Shown in pieces: positions 10,465 to 21,570 of a stretch of DNA of 64,000 nt. Position 1 is the first letter of the stretch. Each line of letters opens with the position of its first letter. A program made the position numbers and the translations under genes. The notes below the pieces were generated by a model. That model ran no database searches, was not told the origin of the DNA, and saw nothing but the letters and a program-made list of their open reading frames with translations. The stretch comes from Robiginitomaculum sp. (GTDB lineage: Bacteria; Pseudomonadota; Alphaproteobacteria; Caulobacterales; Maricaulaceae): NCBI GenBank assembly GCA_021776615.1, contig JAJFFO010000007.1, positions 372,001 to 436,000 on the forward strand, written 5' to 3'.

Positions 10465-11882
10465 GCCTTATTCTCCAACGCGCAATTTTCCAGCTCACTT
10501 TGTAAGGCTTGCGCCCAATAAGTGATATCGCCAGCGCCAAGGCAGATAACCGTGTCGCCGCCCTCGGCGCATGCGGCAATTTGCGTCGCCAGACTTTCCC
10601 GTGTGGTGCCTTCAACATGGCGATGGCCATGGGTGCGCAAGCCCTCCGCCAAGGTGTGCTCATTGATGCCTTCTATCGGGTCTTCCCCGGCGCGATAAAC
10701 CGGCGTGACCAACACCAGATCCGCATCATTGAAACAAGTACAAAACTCTTCAAAAAGATCAGAAAGGCGCGAATAGCGATGCGGCTGCACCACCGCAATG
10801 ACCTTTCCCGCGGTGACACTACGCGCCGCTTTGAGCACGGCAGCAATCTCCACCGGGTGGTGTCCATAATCATCAATAATCGCCACGCCGTTCCAGTTTC
10901 CAACGTGGGTATAGCGGCGCTTTACACCTTCAAAGGCCTGCAATGCGCGACGAATGGTTGGCTCATCGCCGCCCAATTCGCGTGCCACGGTGATTGCGGC
11001 CATGGAATTTTGGATGTTGTAATCACCAGCCATGGGCAAAACCAGCGCTTTCCAGCGCTCCTCTGCCCCGTCATCCTTGCCTTCAAACACCGCGTCAAAG
11101 ACTGACTTTCCACCGTCAGTGCGTACATTCTCAATGCGCGCCCCGGCCTGGCGCGTGAAGCCATAGGTCAGCACTTTGCGATCACGCACCCGCGCCACCA
11201 AGGCCTGCACTTCCGGATGGTCCAGACACAATACCGCAAAGCCATAAAACGGTATCGCTTCCACAAATTGATCAAAGGCGGCGCGCAAGGCATCGAACGA
11301 GCCATAATGCTCCATATGTTCCGGGTCGATATTGGTAACCACGGCCACCGCACCACGTAATTTCAGGAAGGAACCATCGGATTCGTCCGCCTCGACCACC
11401 ATCCAGTCGCCGCCGCCCAATTTGGCATTTGAGCCATAGGCCGAAATTACCCCGCCATTAATCACCGTCGGGTCCAGCCCAGTGCCATCCAGAAGCGCGG
11501 CGATCAGTGATGTGGTCGTGGTTTTGCCATGGGTACCGGCCACTGCCACCGACCATTTGAGGCGCATCAATTCGGCTAGCATTTCGGCCCGGCGCACAAT
11601 CGGAATGCCCAAAGCGCGCGCCGCTTTTACTTCGGGGTTTTCTGCTTGAATCGCCGTTGAGGTAACGACCGTGCCAACGCCCTCGACATTATCGCCCAAA
11701 TGGCCGATGCGAATATCGGCCCCGATGGCGCGCAGCCGCTTAACATTGGCATTATCGGCAATGTCGGATCCGCGAACGGGATAACCCAAATTGAGCATCA
11801 CTTCGGCAATGCCGCTCATGCCAATGCCGCCAATGCCAATAAAGTGCACAATGCCAATATCGAAAGGTAGATCTTTACGCAT
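10461..11882 (-). CDS. murC: UDP-N-acetylmuramate--L-alanine ligase MurC
   Basis: First Mur ligase: adds L-Ala to UDP-MurNAc using ATP. Seen are the N-terminal Rossmann segment [16 protein letters not shown], the ATP loop [10 protein letters not shown] near residue 117, the central [11 protein letters not shown] metal/substrate segment, and the C-terminal [10 protein letters not shown] signature. The length of 473 residues is normal. A 38-bp gap separates it from murG upstream; it overlaps murB downstream by 4 bases. Confidence 0.98.
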   Translation of the reverse strand: MRKDLPFDIGIVHFIGIGGIGMSGIAEVMLNLGYPVRGSDIADNANVKRLRAIGADIRIGHLGDNVEGVGTVVTSTAIQAENPEVKAARALGIPIVRRAEMLAELMRLKWSVAVAGTHGKTTTTSLIAALLDGTGLDPTVINGGVISAYGSNAKLGGGDWMVVEADESDGSFLKLRGAVAVVTNIDPEHMEHYGSFDALRAAFDQFVEAIPFYGFAVLCLDHPEVQALVARVRDRKVLTYGFTRQAGARIENVRTDGGKSVFDAVFEGKDDGAEERWKALVLPMAGDYNIQNSMAAITVARELGGDEPTIRRALQAFEGVKRRYTHVGNWNGVAIIDDYGHHPVEIAAVLKAARSVTAGKVIAVVQPHRYSRLSDLFEEFCTCFNDADLVLVTPVYRAGEDPIEGINEHTLAEGLRTHGHRHVEGTTRESLATQIAACAEGGDTVICLGAGDITYWAQALQSELENCALENKA

Positions 11883-11920
11883 TTATCGTTCCTGAACTGC
11901 CGCCCTAAACTGCCGTCTTA

Positions 11921-13006
11921 TCATTCAGCAAGGGCGATGATTTTTTTTGCCAGTTTATCGGCTGCATCCGGCCTGGCTAGCAAGCGCGCTGCTGCACCGC
12001 GTCTGGCAATATCTTCGGGGTCTTCGAGGCGCGCGGCAATCGTCGCCGCCAAACGCTCCGGCGTGAGTTTTTCTTCCGCGATAACATCCGCAGCACCATG
12101 GCCCGCCAAGGTCTGTGCATTGCGCGTTTGATGATCGTCCATGGCAATGGCCAGAGGAATGAGAATGGAAGCTTTGCCAAGCGCTGCAATTTCGCTGACC
12201 GTCGACGCACCCGCACGAGCGATAACCAGATCTGCTCTTTGCAATCTTGCAGCCACGTCGTCAAAAAACGGTGAAATTTCTGCCTTCACTTGCGCCTCTG
12301 CATAGGTTTTTTTCGCTGTATCCATCTGTTCTTCGCGGGTTTGTTGGACCATATCAAGGCGGCTTTGTAGCGATTTTGGGAGCAATGCGACGGCGGCTGG
12401 AACGGTATCGCTCAAAATACGCGCCCCGAGAGAGCCGCCCAGCACCAATAGATTTATCCGATCAGCGTTTTTCGCCGCCGGTTTATCCATCTGCGCGACA
12501 ATGTCGGCCCGCAACGGATTACCAATAACCAGATGCCGCGAGGCGGCAGCAGCCGGCAAGCGATCCAGTTCCTCAAATCCACTGGCAATAAATTTGGCAC
12601 GGCGGGCAAACAAGCGGTTGGTGCGGCCCAAAACACAATTTTGCTCATGCAGTACAATTTTTCTACCGCTTAACCATGCCGCCCCCAGCGCCGGAAACGA
12701 CGGATAGCCACCAAAGCCTGCAACCACCGCCGGACGGTGTCTAATCATCAGTACCAGGCTTTTCAACACCCCTAATACCAGGCCCACGCCGCCAGCAACA
12801 AGCCGCAGCGGATTGCGCCCGCTTAGGCGGCCTGCGGGCACCATATAGCATTCGGATTTGGTAAAGCCGGTGCTTAATGCCATGCCGCGCTTGTCAGTGA
12901 TAAGGATAACTTTCCAATCACGTGCGCGCAGGACATCGGCCAAAGCGCGCGCCGGGAACATATGTCCGCCGGTGCCTCCGGCAGCCAGAATAATAGTCCG
13001 GCTCAT
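11921..13006 (-). CDS. murG: Undecaprenyl-PP-MurNAc-pentapeptide GlcNAc transferase MurG
   Basis: GT-B glycosyltransferase converting lipid I to lipid II at the inner face of the membrane. The first glycine loop GGTGGHMFPARALAD is at residues 10-25, GFGGYPSFP near 95, and the UDP-GlcNAc site segment RAGASTVSEIAALGKASILIP near 270. The length of 361 residues is normal. Start overlaps the ftsW stop by 4 bases, consistent with MurG and FtsW acting on the same intermediate. Confidence 0.97.
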   Translation of the reverse strand: MSRTIILAAGGTGGHMFPARALADVLRARDWKVILITDKRGMALSTGFTKSECYMVPAGRLSGRNPLRLVAGGVGLVLGVLKSLVLMIRHRPAVVAGFGGYPSFPALGAAWLSGRKIVLHEQNCVLGRTNRLFARRAKFIASGFEELDRLPAAAASRHLVIGNPLRADIVAQMDKPAAKNADRINLLVLGGSLGARILSDTVPAAVALLPKSLQSRLDMVQQTREEQMDTAKKTYAEAQVKAEISPFFDDVAARLQRADLVIARAGASTVSEIAALGKASILIPLAIAMDDHQTRNAQTLAGHGAADVIAEEKLTPERLAATIAARLEDPEDIARRGAAARLLARPDAADKLAKKIIALAE

Positions 13007-14121
13007 TCAAAAGCGCCGGGCCTACGGCGCGTGAAGGCTAATAGCAATCCGGCGGTGAGGCACATAGCCAGCATGGAAGATCCCCCATAGGACAAGAATG
13101 GCAAGGTCATGCCCTCTGGCGGCGAAATATGCAAATTTACCGCAATATTGATCGCCGCCTGCAGGCCGATCAAAACCGTAAGACCGGCGACGGCCAATTG
13201 GTCGGTCTGATTGGTCAGGCGCAACGCTTTTGAAAACCCCCGGAACAAAATCGTCGAAAACAGGCCGATAATAACCAGTGCCGCCAAGGTACCGAATTCC
13301 TCAACCGCTACCGAGAAAATATAATCCGTGTGCGCTTCTGGTAAAATGCGTTTGATCACGCCTTCCCCCGGCCCACGCCCAAATATGCCACCGCCGGTCA
13401 GCGCGTCCATGGCGCGGTCGGTTTGGGAATTTCCATCACCTGTGGGCGACAGGAACTGGTTCATCCGCACCGCCACATAGGGGAAGAACAAATACGCCGC
13501 ATAGACACCGCCCACAGAAAGCAGCCCCAGGCCGATAATCCAGAACCACGACATGCCCGAGAGGAAAAATACCAGCCCGAAACTGGCGGTGATTAAAATG
13601 CTTTGGCCCAAATCCGGCTGCTTCATCAATAAGGCAATGGAGGTACCGAAAATCAAAAATGCCAGCACCATAGCCGGCGAGCCTTTGGTTTTGGCCCGCG
13701 AGAACAGCCAGGCAATGGTAACAATCAGGCCAGGTTTGAGAAATTCGGAAGGTTGCAGCGAAAACGAACCAACCCGCACCCAACGCTGCGCCCCCTTGGC
13801 TTCATGCCCGGCGAAGATGATGTAGACCATCACCAATATCGCCCCGATAAACATCAAATTGGCAAAACGGCGCGCATTAATCGGGTCGGCCAGAGACACC
13901 ATGACCATGACTATTAGCCCGGCGGTGGCAAAGACGCTGTGGCGGAAGAAGAAATAAAATGGCTCCGATATATGATTACTGGCAGCCGCACCGGGGCTGG
14001 CCGCCAGCGATAAAATTAGGCCAATGGCAATCAAGCCCCCGAAGGTAAACACCAATAGGCGGTCAACACTCCACCACCAATCTCTCAACGCCGCGGGTAA
14101 TTGTTGTAAGCGCCCCATCAT
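13003..14121 (-). CDS. ftsW: Septal peptidoglycan polymerase FtsW (SEDS)
   Basis: Polytopic SEDS glycosyltransferase that polymerises lipid II at the septum with its partner FtsI. About ten hydrophobic helices are visible. Family signatures: RVGSFSLQPSEFLKPGLIV, GQSILI, and the C-terminal SYGGSSMLA. The length of 372 residues is normal. It overlaps murD (stop) and murG (start) by 4 bases each, and its partner ftsI lies in the same transcript. Confidence 0.97.
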   Translation of the reverse strand: MMGRLQQLPAALRDWWWSVDRLLVFTFGGLIAIGLILSLAASPGAAASNHISEPFYFFFRHSVFATAGLIVMVMVSLADPINARRFANLMFIGAILVMVYIIFAGHEAKGAQRWVRVGSFSLQPSEFLKPGLIVTIAWLFSRAKTKGSPAMVLAFLIFGTSIALLMKQPDLGQSILITASFGLVFFLSGMSWFWIIGLGLLSVGGVYAAYLFFPYVAVRMNQFLSPTGDGNSQTDRAMDALTGGGIFGRGPGEGVIKRILPEAHTDYIFSVAVEEFGTLAALVIIGLFSTILFRGFSKALRLTNQTDQLAVAGLTVLIGLQAAINIAVNLHISPPEGMTLPFLSYGGSSMLAMCLTAGLLLAFTRRRPGAFE

Positions 14122-15536
14122 GCCGGTGGCTTGTTGTCTTGTGGTTCCCCAAGCGCCGCCACGGCCCGGCGAAACGTGTCGCCGCGCGCTTCAAAATCTG
14201 CAAACTGGTCGAAAGACGCACAGGCCGGTGACAGCATAACCACCGGGTCCTTGTGTTCACTTTCGCGGGCATCCACATAGGCTTCCAAAACCGCCTTTTC
14301 CAAATTGCCACAGCGCGAGAGCGGGACTTTTTCCTTCAGCTGTTTGGCAAATTCTCTTTGTGCATCACCAATCAAATACGCTTTTCTGACATGACCAAAT
14401 ACTGGTTCCAGCCCGGCCAAGCCTCCCGCCTTTGCCTGCCCGCCGGCAATCCAGAATATGTTATCAAAACTCCCCAACGCCTGCAGGCTGGCCTGCGCAT
14501 TGGTAGCTTTGGAATCGTTGATGAAACGGACACCATGCACCGCACCAACGGCTTCCATGCGGTGCTCCAGCCCGGCAAAGGTTTGCATGGCGGCGGCAAT
14601 GGATTCGGCCGCTATGCCAGCATGACGCGCAGCAGCAAAAGCGGCAGCGGCATTGGCACCATTATGACGGCCATGTAACGCCGGGGCATTGCCTAAACTG
14701 GCCATTTTTTGGGTCGTATCCCGGCTGGCAGAGTATAAATTGCCCGCCGCAAAGGAAATGCCGCAACTCAAAGTGCCGTTGGCGGATATGGGAATGACCC
14801 CGGCGCGCGCCGCCGCGCGCTGGGCCATGCAAATGCTTTGGCTATGAGGGTCATCCATCGACACAATGGCAACATCGTCCTGAGTCTGCCCTGAAAATAT
14901 ACGGCATTTGGCGGCCATATACCCCTCAAAACCACCATGGCGCTCAAGATGGTCCGCCGAGATATTGAGCAATATTGCCCCATTGCAACGCAGGCTGTTG
15001 GTCAATTCCAATTGGTAAGACGACAATTCGAGCACATAGACCATGCCGCGCATTGGCGGCGGCAGGTCCATACACCCCATGCCGATATTACCGCCCGCAT
15101 GGGCATCACGGCCACATTCGCGCAAAATATGGGTCAGCAAAGCGGTGGTAGTGGATTTGCCATTGGTGCCGGTTATGCCAATGATGAGGGGGCGCTCTTC
15201 GGGCGGTCTGGCATTAATGGCCATGGCAAAAAGTTCGGTATCGCCAATGATCGGCACATTTACGGCACAGGCCAACTCAACCACATGATGCGGTTTGGGG
15301 TGGGTATGGGGAATACCCGGCGACAGCACCAACGCACTGATATCCGCCCAATCGCGCTTGGCAAGGTCCTGACAAACAATGCCCGCCGCCATTGCAGCGT
15401 CGCGGTTTTGCCCATTATCGTCCCACGCCACCACCTTCGCATCGCCCAACAACAATGCGCGTGCGGCGCTCAGGCCAGTACGGCCAAGGCCCATAACCGC
15501 AACCGTCTTTTGCGCAAAACCAACCGCAGCAATCAC
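14118..15536 (-). CDS. murD: UDP-MurNAc-L-Ala--D-glutamate ligase MurD
   Basis: Second Mur ligase, adding D-Glu. Seen: an N-terminal Rossmann segment VAVMGLGRTGLSAARAL, the ATP loop GITGTNGKSTTTAL near residue 120, the NISADHLERHG segment, and FINDSKATNAQASLQAL in the C-terminal half, a MurD signature. The length of 472 residues is normal. The gap to mraY is 9 bp; its end overlaps the ftsW start by 4 bases. Confidence 0.97.
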   Translation of the reverse strand: MIAAVGFAQKTVAVMGLGRTGLSAARALLLGDAKVVAWDDNGQNRDAAMAAGIVCQDLAKRDWADISALVLSPGIPHTHPKPHHVVELACAVNVPIIGDTELFAMAINARPPEERPLIIGITGTNGKSTTTALLTHILRECGRDAHAGGNIGMGCMDLPPPMRGMVYVLELSSYQLELTNSLRCNGAILLNISADHLERHGGFEGYMAAKCRIFSGQTQDDVAIVSMDDPHSQSICMAQRAAARAGVIPISANGTLSCGISFAAGNLYSASRDTTQKMASLGNAPALHGRHNGANAAAAFAAARHAGIAAESIAAAMQTFAGLEHRMEAVGAVHGVRFINDSKATNAQASLQALGSFDNIFWIAGGQAKAGGLAGLEPVFGHVRKAYLIGDAQREFAKQLKEKVPLSRCGNLEKAVLEAYVDARESEHKDPVVMLSPACASFDQFADFEARGDTFRRAVAALGEPQDNKPPA

Positions 15537-15545
15537 GGTATTCTC

Positions 15546-16652
15546 CTATCTTAATTTCAACGTCGCAAGGCCCAATAAGGCCAGCACAACGGCGATGATC
15601 CAAAAGCGAATGACGATGGTTGGTTCGGCCCAACCCTGCTTTTCAAAATGGTGATGAATGGGGGCCATTTTAAACACCCGTTTGCCGGTTAGCTTGAACG
15701 AGGCCACCTGTACCATGACCGACACGGCCTCCAGCACAAACAAGCCGCCGATAATCCCAAGCACAATTTCATGCTTCACCGAAACGGCGATAGCACCAAT
15801 AGCCGCGCCCAGAGATAACGAGCCAGTATCGCCCATAAATATCATCGCCGGCGGTGCATTCCACCACAAAAACCCAAGACCGCCGCCCAACAATGCGGCG
15901 ACCAACACCGCCAATTCCGAAGTGCCCGGCACATAAGGCAATTGCAGATACTCGGTATAATCCACCCGACCGACAATATAGGCAATCAACCCCAAACTAC
16001 CGGCGGCAATCATCACCGGGACAATGGCAAGGCCATCCAGCCCATCGGTGAGATTGACCGCGTTTGACGCGCCAACAATGACAAATGCCCCAAACAACAA
16101 ATAAAACGGGCCGAGATTAATAAGCACGTCCTTGAAAAACGGTATCGCCACCGAGGACGAAAAATTCAGCGGCGTCGCCACACTGCCCGCAGTCAAGCGC
16201 GCCATGGCGTAAACCGCGAAACCGGCCAAAACGAACTCGCCAAACAGACGCGCACGCCCGGATACGCCCACATGGCTACGTCTGGTCACTTTGGCAAAAT
16301 CATCGGCAAAACCAATCAAACCAAAGCCGGTCATAATCCCCAGCACAATCCACACATAGGCATTGCTCAAATTTGACCACAGCAAGGTACTGACCAATGC
16401 CGGAAACAGGATAAGCACGCCGCCCATAGTTGGTGTCCCGGCTTTTTCGACAATATGGCGTTCCGGCCCATCCAACCGAATGGGCTGTCCGGTTTTTTGC
16501 TTTACCCGCAACCAATCAATGATCGGTTTGCCAAAAAGAAAGGCCAGGATCATCGACGTCATCATCGCCCCGCCCGAACGAAAGGTAATGTATTTCAATA
16601 CATTAAATATTTGAAATTGCTCGGAAAGCGGGAACAGAAAATAATAAAGCAT
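15546..16652 (-). CDS. mraY: Phospho-N-acetylmuramoyl-pentapeptide transferase MraY
   Basis: Integral membrane enzyme making lipid I from UDP-MurNAc-pentapeptide and undecaprenyl phosphate. About ten helices. Diagnostic motifs: the aspartate-rich [28 protein letters not shown], the [20 protein letters not shown] segment, and APIHHHFE near the C-terminus. The length of 368 residues is normal. It sits between murF and murD as in most dcw clusters. Confidence 0.98.
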   Translation of the reverse strand: MLYYFLFPLSEQFQIFNVLKYITFRSGGAMMTSMILAFLFGKPIIDWLRVKQKTGQPIRLDGPERHIVEKAGTPTMGGVLILFPALVSTLLWSNLSNAYVWIVLGIMTGFGLIGFADDFAKVTRRSHVGVSGRARLFGEFVLAGFAVYAMARLTAGSVATPLNFSSSVAIPFFKDVLINLGPFYLLFGAFVIVGASNAVNLTDGLDGLAIVPVMIAAGSLGLIAYIVGRVDYTEYLQLPYVPGTSELAVLVAALLGGGLGFLWWNAPPAMIFMGDTGSLSLGAAIGAIAVSVKHEIVLGIIGGLFVLEAVSVMVQVASFKLTGKRVFKMAPIHHHFEKQGWAEPTIVIRFWIIAVVLALLGLATLKLR

Positions 16653-16675
16653 GCGAACCTCTTTAATGGCGTCCG

Positions 16676-18070
16676 TTAATTTGTTTCACATTTTGCATTG
16701 GCTTTAAGGGCCGTGGCGATGTGGTGAATCTGTGAACCGTTAGAACCTTTGAGCAAAATGACGTCATCGGCCTTGATAATGTTTTGCAAGCTGGAAAGCG
16801 CTTCGTCAGTATTGTCAAACCAACCGCCCTGGCGTTTGGCGGGCAGACTTTGATATAAAAACTTCATCAGCGGACCAACGCAGTAAATCTGGTCAATTTC
16901 ACTTTTCTGAATATCCCACGCCAACGCCTCATGATACCGTCGAGCCTTATCGCCAAGTTCCAACATATCGCCCAACACCGCAAGGCGGCGCTTACCCGGC
17001 CAATTGGCCAAAGTATCCAATGCGGCAGCCATAGATACCGGATTGGCGTTATAAGCGTCATCAAGCAAAACCGCCTGACCGCCCGCAACCTCAATTTGTA
17101 CCGGCTCGCCGCGCCCAGGCAGCGGGTCCAAGGCCGACAAGGCAGCGATTGCTTCGCTCGCTTCAACACCGCAAAATATGGCTGCGGCCACTGCCGCCGC
17201 CGCATTGATTGCCCAATGGCCGCCACTGACGCGCAAACTAAAATCGTGTTTTTCGCCAAAAACTTCCATCTGCCCGCTTGTGCCTTGCGGCCCGGTTTCA
17301 AACCCAAGCACGCGCACATCGGCGTGCGCAGCTTGGCCAAAACTGACGATCCGCGAAACCTTATAATGGGTGGCAATGTCTTTTAACTGATCGCAAAGCG
17401 GGTCATCCGCCGGGATAATGGCCAGACTATTTTCACCCATTGCCGACCAAATCTCGCCCTTTTCTTCGGCAATGTCTTCCAGTGACCCAAAGGCCGCCAT
17501 ATGCGCCGGGGCCAAACGGGTAATCACCCCAATATGCGGACGCACCAGCTCGGCCAGCGGCGCGATTTCGCCCGGATGATTCATGCCCACTTCGAACACC
17601 GCACGCTTGGTGTTTTTGGGCATTCTGGCCAGAGATAACGGCACACCCCAATGATTATTATAGGATTTCTCCGACGCATGGGCCGGGCCAACCGCCTTGA
17701 AGATGGTGCTAATCGCTTCTTTAACACTTGATTTGCCAACCGAGCCGGTAACCGCAACCCGATAGGCGTCCGAGCGGTCGCGGGCGTACACGCCCATACG
17801 CGCCAATGCACCAAGGCTATCGCCGACCAGCGCTTGCGGACCAGAGCCGACGCGCCGATCGACCAGCGCCGCCGCCGCCCCGGCGGCATAAGCCTGCGCG
17901 ACAAATTCATGGCCATCTCGCGCCGCATGTAAAGCCACAAAGAGATCGCCGGGCTTTAAGGTGCGCGTATCAATGGAAATACCATTTGCCTGCCAATCAT
18001 CACCATCAACCAAAGCCGCCCCGGTGGCGGTCGCAACTTCCATGGCCGTCCATAATGTCTGGTCAGTCAT
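16676..18070 (-). CDS. murF: UDP-MurNAc-tripeptide--D-Ala-D-Ala ligase MurF
   Basis: Last cytoplasmic Mur ligase, attaching the Ddl product D-Ala-D-Ala. The start is the ATG at 18070 (product begins [12 protein letters not shown]), overlapping the murE stop by 8 bases; the frame stays open 35 codons further upstream but only inside murE. ATP loop [11 protein letters not shown] near residue 115, then [14 protein letters not shown] and [14 protein letters not shown], both MurF signatures. Length 464 residues. Confidence 0.97.
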   Translation of the reverse strand: MTDQTLWTAMEVATATGAALVDGDDWQANGISIDTRTLKPGDLFVALHAARDGHEFVAQAYAAGAAAALVDRRVGSGPQALVGDSLGALARMGVYARDRSDAYRVAVTGSVGKSSVKEAISTIFKAVGPAHASEKSYNNHWGVPLSLARMPKNTKRAVFEVGMNHPGEIAPLAELVRPHIGVITRLAPAHMAAFGSLEDIAEEKGEIWSAMGENSLAIIPADDPLCDQLKDIATHYKVSRIVSFGQAAHADVRVLGFETGPQGTSGQMEVFGEKHDFSLRVSGGHWAINAAAAVAAAIFCGVEASEAIAALSALDPLPGRGEPVQIEVAGGQAVLLDDAYNANPVSMAAALDTLANWPGKRRLAVLGDMLELGDKARRYHEALAWDIQKSEIDQIYCVGPLMKFLYQSLPAKRQGGWFDNTDEALSSLQNIIKADDVILLKGSNGSQIHHIATALKANAKCETN

Positions 18071-19511
18071 TGGCAGCCTCCATGGCGGCGATGACGCCGC
18101 GCGCGATTTTCGCATCATTAAAGGGCACGCAAACATCGCCAATGATTTGACCGTTTTCGTGACCCTTACCGGCAATCACCAACGCATCGCCCGGCTTCAG
18201 GGCTTTTGCGGCAAATATGATAGCGGCTTTGCGATCGGCAATTTCTCGCGCGCCTGTGCATTGCTGCAATATGGCTTGGCGAATTTTAGGCGGATCCTCA
18301 TGGCGCGGATTATCGTCTGTCACCACAATATGGTCGGCAAGTTGCGCCGCGATTTTACCCATTTTTGGTCGCTTTGACGGGTCCCGATCGCCGCCACAAC
18401 CAAACACCAGATGAATATCGCCCTTGGTGTGCGGGCGCAGGGCGCGCAAAAGTTTATCAAGGCCATCGGGCGTGTGAGCAAAGTCAACAAAGATCGGCGC
18501 CCCATTGGGTACACTGCCGACCGGTTCCATACGGCCACGCACGCCTTTTAGTTGCGCCAAAGCCTCCAGGGCGACCGACAATTCAACCCCGCTTTGCAAG
18601 GCCAGACCCAGCGCCAACACCGCATTTAGCGCCTGAAATTCCCCGGCCAACGGCAATTCCACCGCGTGCAGTTCGCCATCAATTTCCATCGTCAGGGTTT
18701 GACTTTTGGCCAGCGGATGCACTTCACGCAGACGAACGTCTTCACCCTCCCAACCAACGCGCAGAACCTTCAGCCCCCGCTTCGCGCACAACGCCGCCAT
18801 ACGCTGGCCCCATTGGCCATCAACCAGCACACTTACCGGTGAACCGGGGGCGGCCAAATCATCAAACAAAAGCGCCTTGGCGGCAAAATAATCTTCAAAC
18901 CCCTGATGATAATCAAAATGGTCTTGCGAGAGATTGGTAAAGCCAGTGTGGGTGATATTGACCCCGTCCAGCCGGTTTTGCATCAGGCCGTGGCTGGACG
19001 CTTCCAAGGCCAGAAACTCAACACCGGCTTTGGCTAATTTATGTATTTCCTGATGCAGGCTTACCGGGTCTGGTGTGGTGTGATGTAAGGGGTAAAACCC
19101 GTCAGTTTTGGTTACCCCAAGCGTGCCCAAGCATGCGGCCTCGCGCCCGGCAGTGTGCCATATCTGGCGCAAAAATTCCACGGTCGAACTTTTGCCATTG
19201 GTGCCGGTAATTGCAATAATAGTGTGCGGCTGCAAAGGGTAGAACCGCGCCGCCATATACGCCAATTCGCGCCGCGGCTCGTCACTTTGCACCATGACTG
19301 CACCCAGCGCTTTGGTGCCGGTTGGCGCCAATATGGCGACCGCGCCATTATTGATGGCTTTATCCACATAATCGCGACCGTCCACTTTATTGCCCGGCAA
19401 CGCGGCAAACAAAAACCCGGGCTTAACCTCGCGGCTATCCGCCGTCAGGCCGGTAATGACGGTATCTGCCCCGCCAGACAGCGGCAAAGAGGTAAGGTCG
19501 CTGAGCTTCAC
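18063..19511 (-). CDS. murE: UDP-MurNAc-L-Ala-D-Glu--meso-DAP ligase MurE
   Basis: Third Mur ligase. ATP loop TGTNGKSSTVEF near residue 103, and the amino-acid-selecting motif DNPR (within VTDDNPRHEDP) near residue 400, which in known MurE enzymes goes with meso-diaminopimelate rather than lysine. The wall should thus be the usual Gram-negative DAP type. The length of 482 residues is normal. Start overlaps the ftsI stop by 4 bases, and the stop overlaps the murF start. Confidence 0.97.
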   Translation of the reverse strand: MKLSDLTSLPLSGGADTVITGLTADSREVKPGFLFAALPGNKVDGRDYVDKAINNGAVAILAPTGTKALGAVMVQSDEPRRELAYMAARFYPLQPHTIIAITGTNGKSSTVEFLRQIWHTAGREAACLGTLGVTKTDGFYPLHHTTPDPVSLHQEIHKLAKAGVEFLALEASSHGLMQNRLDGVNITHTGFTNLSQDHFDYHQGFEDYFAAKALLFDDLAAPGSPVSVLVDGQWGQRMAALCAKRGLKVLRVGWEGEDVRLREVHPLAKSQTLTMEIDGELHAVELPLAGEFQALNAVLALGLALQSGVELSVALEALAQLKGVRGRMEPVGSVPNGAPIFVDFAHTPDGLDKLLRALRPHTKGDIHLVFGCGGDRDPSKRPKMGKIAAQLADHIVVTDDNPRHEDPPKIRQAILQQCTGAREIADRKAAIIFAAKALKPGDALVIAGKGHENGQIIGDVCVPFNDAKIARGVIAAMEAAND

Positions 19512-21220
19512 TGACTTGGCCTCTTGGCGCTGGCCAATTGGCGCTTGGTTTGCAGTTTCGGTTTCAGCATCGGGCCAATGCGGCTAATCAACCGGCCGGT
19601 AATGGGAGCCGCATTCCAGCCCGCGGTTTCCCAGCCGCTGGTCTGGGCGTCGCCTTGCGGCTCGTCCAACAAGATAAACACCAGATATTGCGGGTCATCA
19701 ACCGGAAACACCGCCACGAAAGAAGAGATATTGCGGTCTTTGGCATAGCGCCCGGCGGCATTGTCAAACTTTTCCGCCGACCCAGTTTTACCGGCCACGT
19801 CATAGCCCGCAACATTTGCCTTTTTACCAGTGCCGGTGCGCACCACATCGCGCATAATATCGACCACCGTATTCGCCGCTTGTGGCGACACCACTTGGCG
19901 GCTTTGCGGCTGATAATCCGGCGCTCGGGCCAATAAGGTTAGCGGCACTATTTTGCCGTCATTGGCAATGGCCCCCATGGCCTGCACAAACGCCAAAGCG
20001 GTAACGCCCAGCCCATGGCCATAACCAATGGTCGCCGTTTTCACCGGCCGCCAGCGCGACGATGCCATATAATAATTGGCGCTTTCGCGCAGCTCTATCT
20101 GGGCCGGCTGCAAAAGGCCAAACGCCGACAAATATTGCCGCTGCATCTGGCCACCAACTTTCAAGGCGATAAGGGCCGCCCCTTTGTTGGAAGATTCCAC
20201 CAATATATCGTGGGCGCTCATGGGATGGTAATTGCGGTGCATATCATTAATTTTCTTGGTGTTGACAATCAGCGGACTAACCACATCAAACATGTCATCC
20301 GGCGCAATCAGTTGTTGGTCAAAAGCCATCGCCAGCGTCAGTGGTTTGAATACGGATCCAAGCTCATAAACATCGGTTGCGGCACGATTGCGGCGCTCAT
20401 TGGGCGTATATTTGCCAAAAGCATTGGGATCAAACAAAGGTTGTCCGGCCATCGCCATAACTTCGCCAGTCTTCACCCGTGTCACCACGCCCAAGGCGGC
20501 TCTGGGACGATAGGCGGCCATGGCGTTTTTTAATTCATCTTCCAAAGCGAATTGCACCTTGGTGTCGATGGACAATTGCAGCGGCTCATCTGTGTGCTCT
20601 GTCAGCTGTTGGTCAAAAGCACGATCAACGCCGACAACCCCCGCCCCGTCAGCATTAACCCAACCTAATAGGTGCGAAGCGAATTCACCGCGTGGATAAT
20701 AGCGGGTTTGCTGGGCTTTTATTTCCACCCCCGGCAAGCCAAGGGCAAACACCGCCTCGCGAGCGGCCGGGGTAAGGCGGGTGCCCAACAAAGCCCAGCC
20801 AGTTTTGCCCCTAAGGGCTTTTTGCAAACTCTTTTCGCCCTTCAGGCCTTTAATGGGCGCAAGTTGGCCAATCAAACCCTCGGCGTCATCGACATATTGG
20901 CGGTCGATGGAGATCGAATAGGTTTCAATCGTAGAGGCCAGCAATTCACCATGGCGATCAGTAATGCGGGCGCGCGGCACGATCGGCGCGGCGAACGCAT
21001 GATGGCGAACGGCAATAGGCTTATGATCAAAAATGGTCAGGCCAACGGAGCGCACCACCAGGCCAAAATATCCCATGAAAAACAACAGAGCCATGAGTAT
21101 GATGCGCGGACGCGCGGCACGGACCGCTTCGCGTTGCGCACCGGAAATAACAAAAAGGTCAGCGCCATCTATGCGCTCCACATCCGCAAGCGGGGCCGTA
21201 TAGCGCCCGGCTTTTGCCAT
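19508..21220 (-). CDS. ftsI: Septal transpeptidase FtsI (PBP3, class B PBP)
   Basis: Crosslinks septal peptidoglycan together with FtsW. A short cytoplasmic tail is followed by one transmembrane helix (IILMALLFFMGYFGLVV, about 40-58), a dimerisation/pedestal domain, and the penicillin-binding transpeptidase domain. The three catalytic motifs are present: SVFK with the acyl-accepting serine (near residue 290), SSN (near 345), and KTGS (near 485). The length of 570 residues is normal for the family. Overlaps ftsL by one base and murE by 4. Confidence 0.97.
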   Translation of the reverse strand: MAKAGRYTAPLADVERIDGADLFVISGAQREAVRAARPRIILMALLFFMGYFGLVVRSVGLTIFDHKPIAVRHHAFAAPIVPRARITDRHGELLASTIETYSISIDRQYVDDAEGLIGQLAPIKGLKGEKSLQKALRGKTGWALLGTRLTPAAREAVFALGLPGVEIKAQQTRYYPRGEFASHLLGWVNADGAGVVGVDRAFDQQLTEHTDEPLQLSIDTKVQFALEDELKNAMAAYRPRAALGVVTRVKTGEVMAMAGQPLFDPNAFGKYTPNERRNRAATDVYELGSVFKPLTLAMAFDQQLIAPDDMFDVVSPLIVNTKKINDMHRNYHPMSAHDILVESSNKGAALIALKVGGQMQRQYLSAFGLLQPAQIELRESANYYMASSRWRPVKTATIGYGHGLGVTALAFVQAMGAIANDGKIVPLTLLARAPDYQPQSRQVVSPQAANTVVDIMRDVVRTGTGKKANVAGYDVAGKTGSAEKFDNAAGRYAKDRNISSFVAVFPVDDPQYLVFILLDEPQGDAQTSGWETAGWNAAPITGRLISRIGPMLKPKLQTKRQLASAKRPSQ

Positions 21221-21570
21221 CAGTGATTTGCCTCTGCATAGCCCGCGTCGAGCCCTTGCCGCTTTGGCCCCTCAGCCTTGGCTTCTATAGCCGCAAACTG
21301 ATCATGCAATGCGGCAAAGCTAACTTCCTGCTCTGGTGCCAAGGGGCGCAATTGCAAATGCACTTTTGCCAATTCTGCCAATCGCTCTGGACGCTCCAGA
21401 TAAGCCAGTTCATTTTCCAACAGCGCAATTTGCGCCCGCTCACCAACAATGCCGCGCTCCATGCGCACAATGCGTTGTTGCACGCTTTGCGCCTCGGTCT
21501 TGGCCACATAAAGCGCAAACGCCAAGATTACACTTACCACAATAGCCAACAGGTAAAGCACACGGATCAT
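21220..21570 (-). CDS. ftsL: Cell division protein FtsL
   Basis: Small bitopic divisome protein of 116 residues that pairs with FtsB and FtsQ. An N-terminal transmembrane helix (about 3-22, LYLLAIVVSVILAFALYVA) is followed by a leucine/glutamate-rich coiled coil of about 50 residues. Sequence conservation is low in this family; identity rests on topology, size and its fixed place between rsmH and ftsI. Overlaps both neighbours, by 4 bases and 1 base. Confidence 0.93.
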   Translation of the reverse strand: MIRVLYLLAIVVSVILAFALYVAKTEAQSVQQRIVRMERGIVGERAQIALLENELAYLERPERLAELAKVHLQLRPLAPEQEVSFAALHDQFAAIEAKAEGPKRQGLDAGYAEANH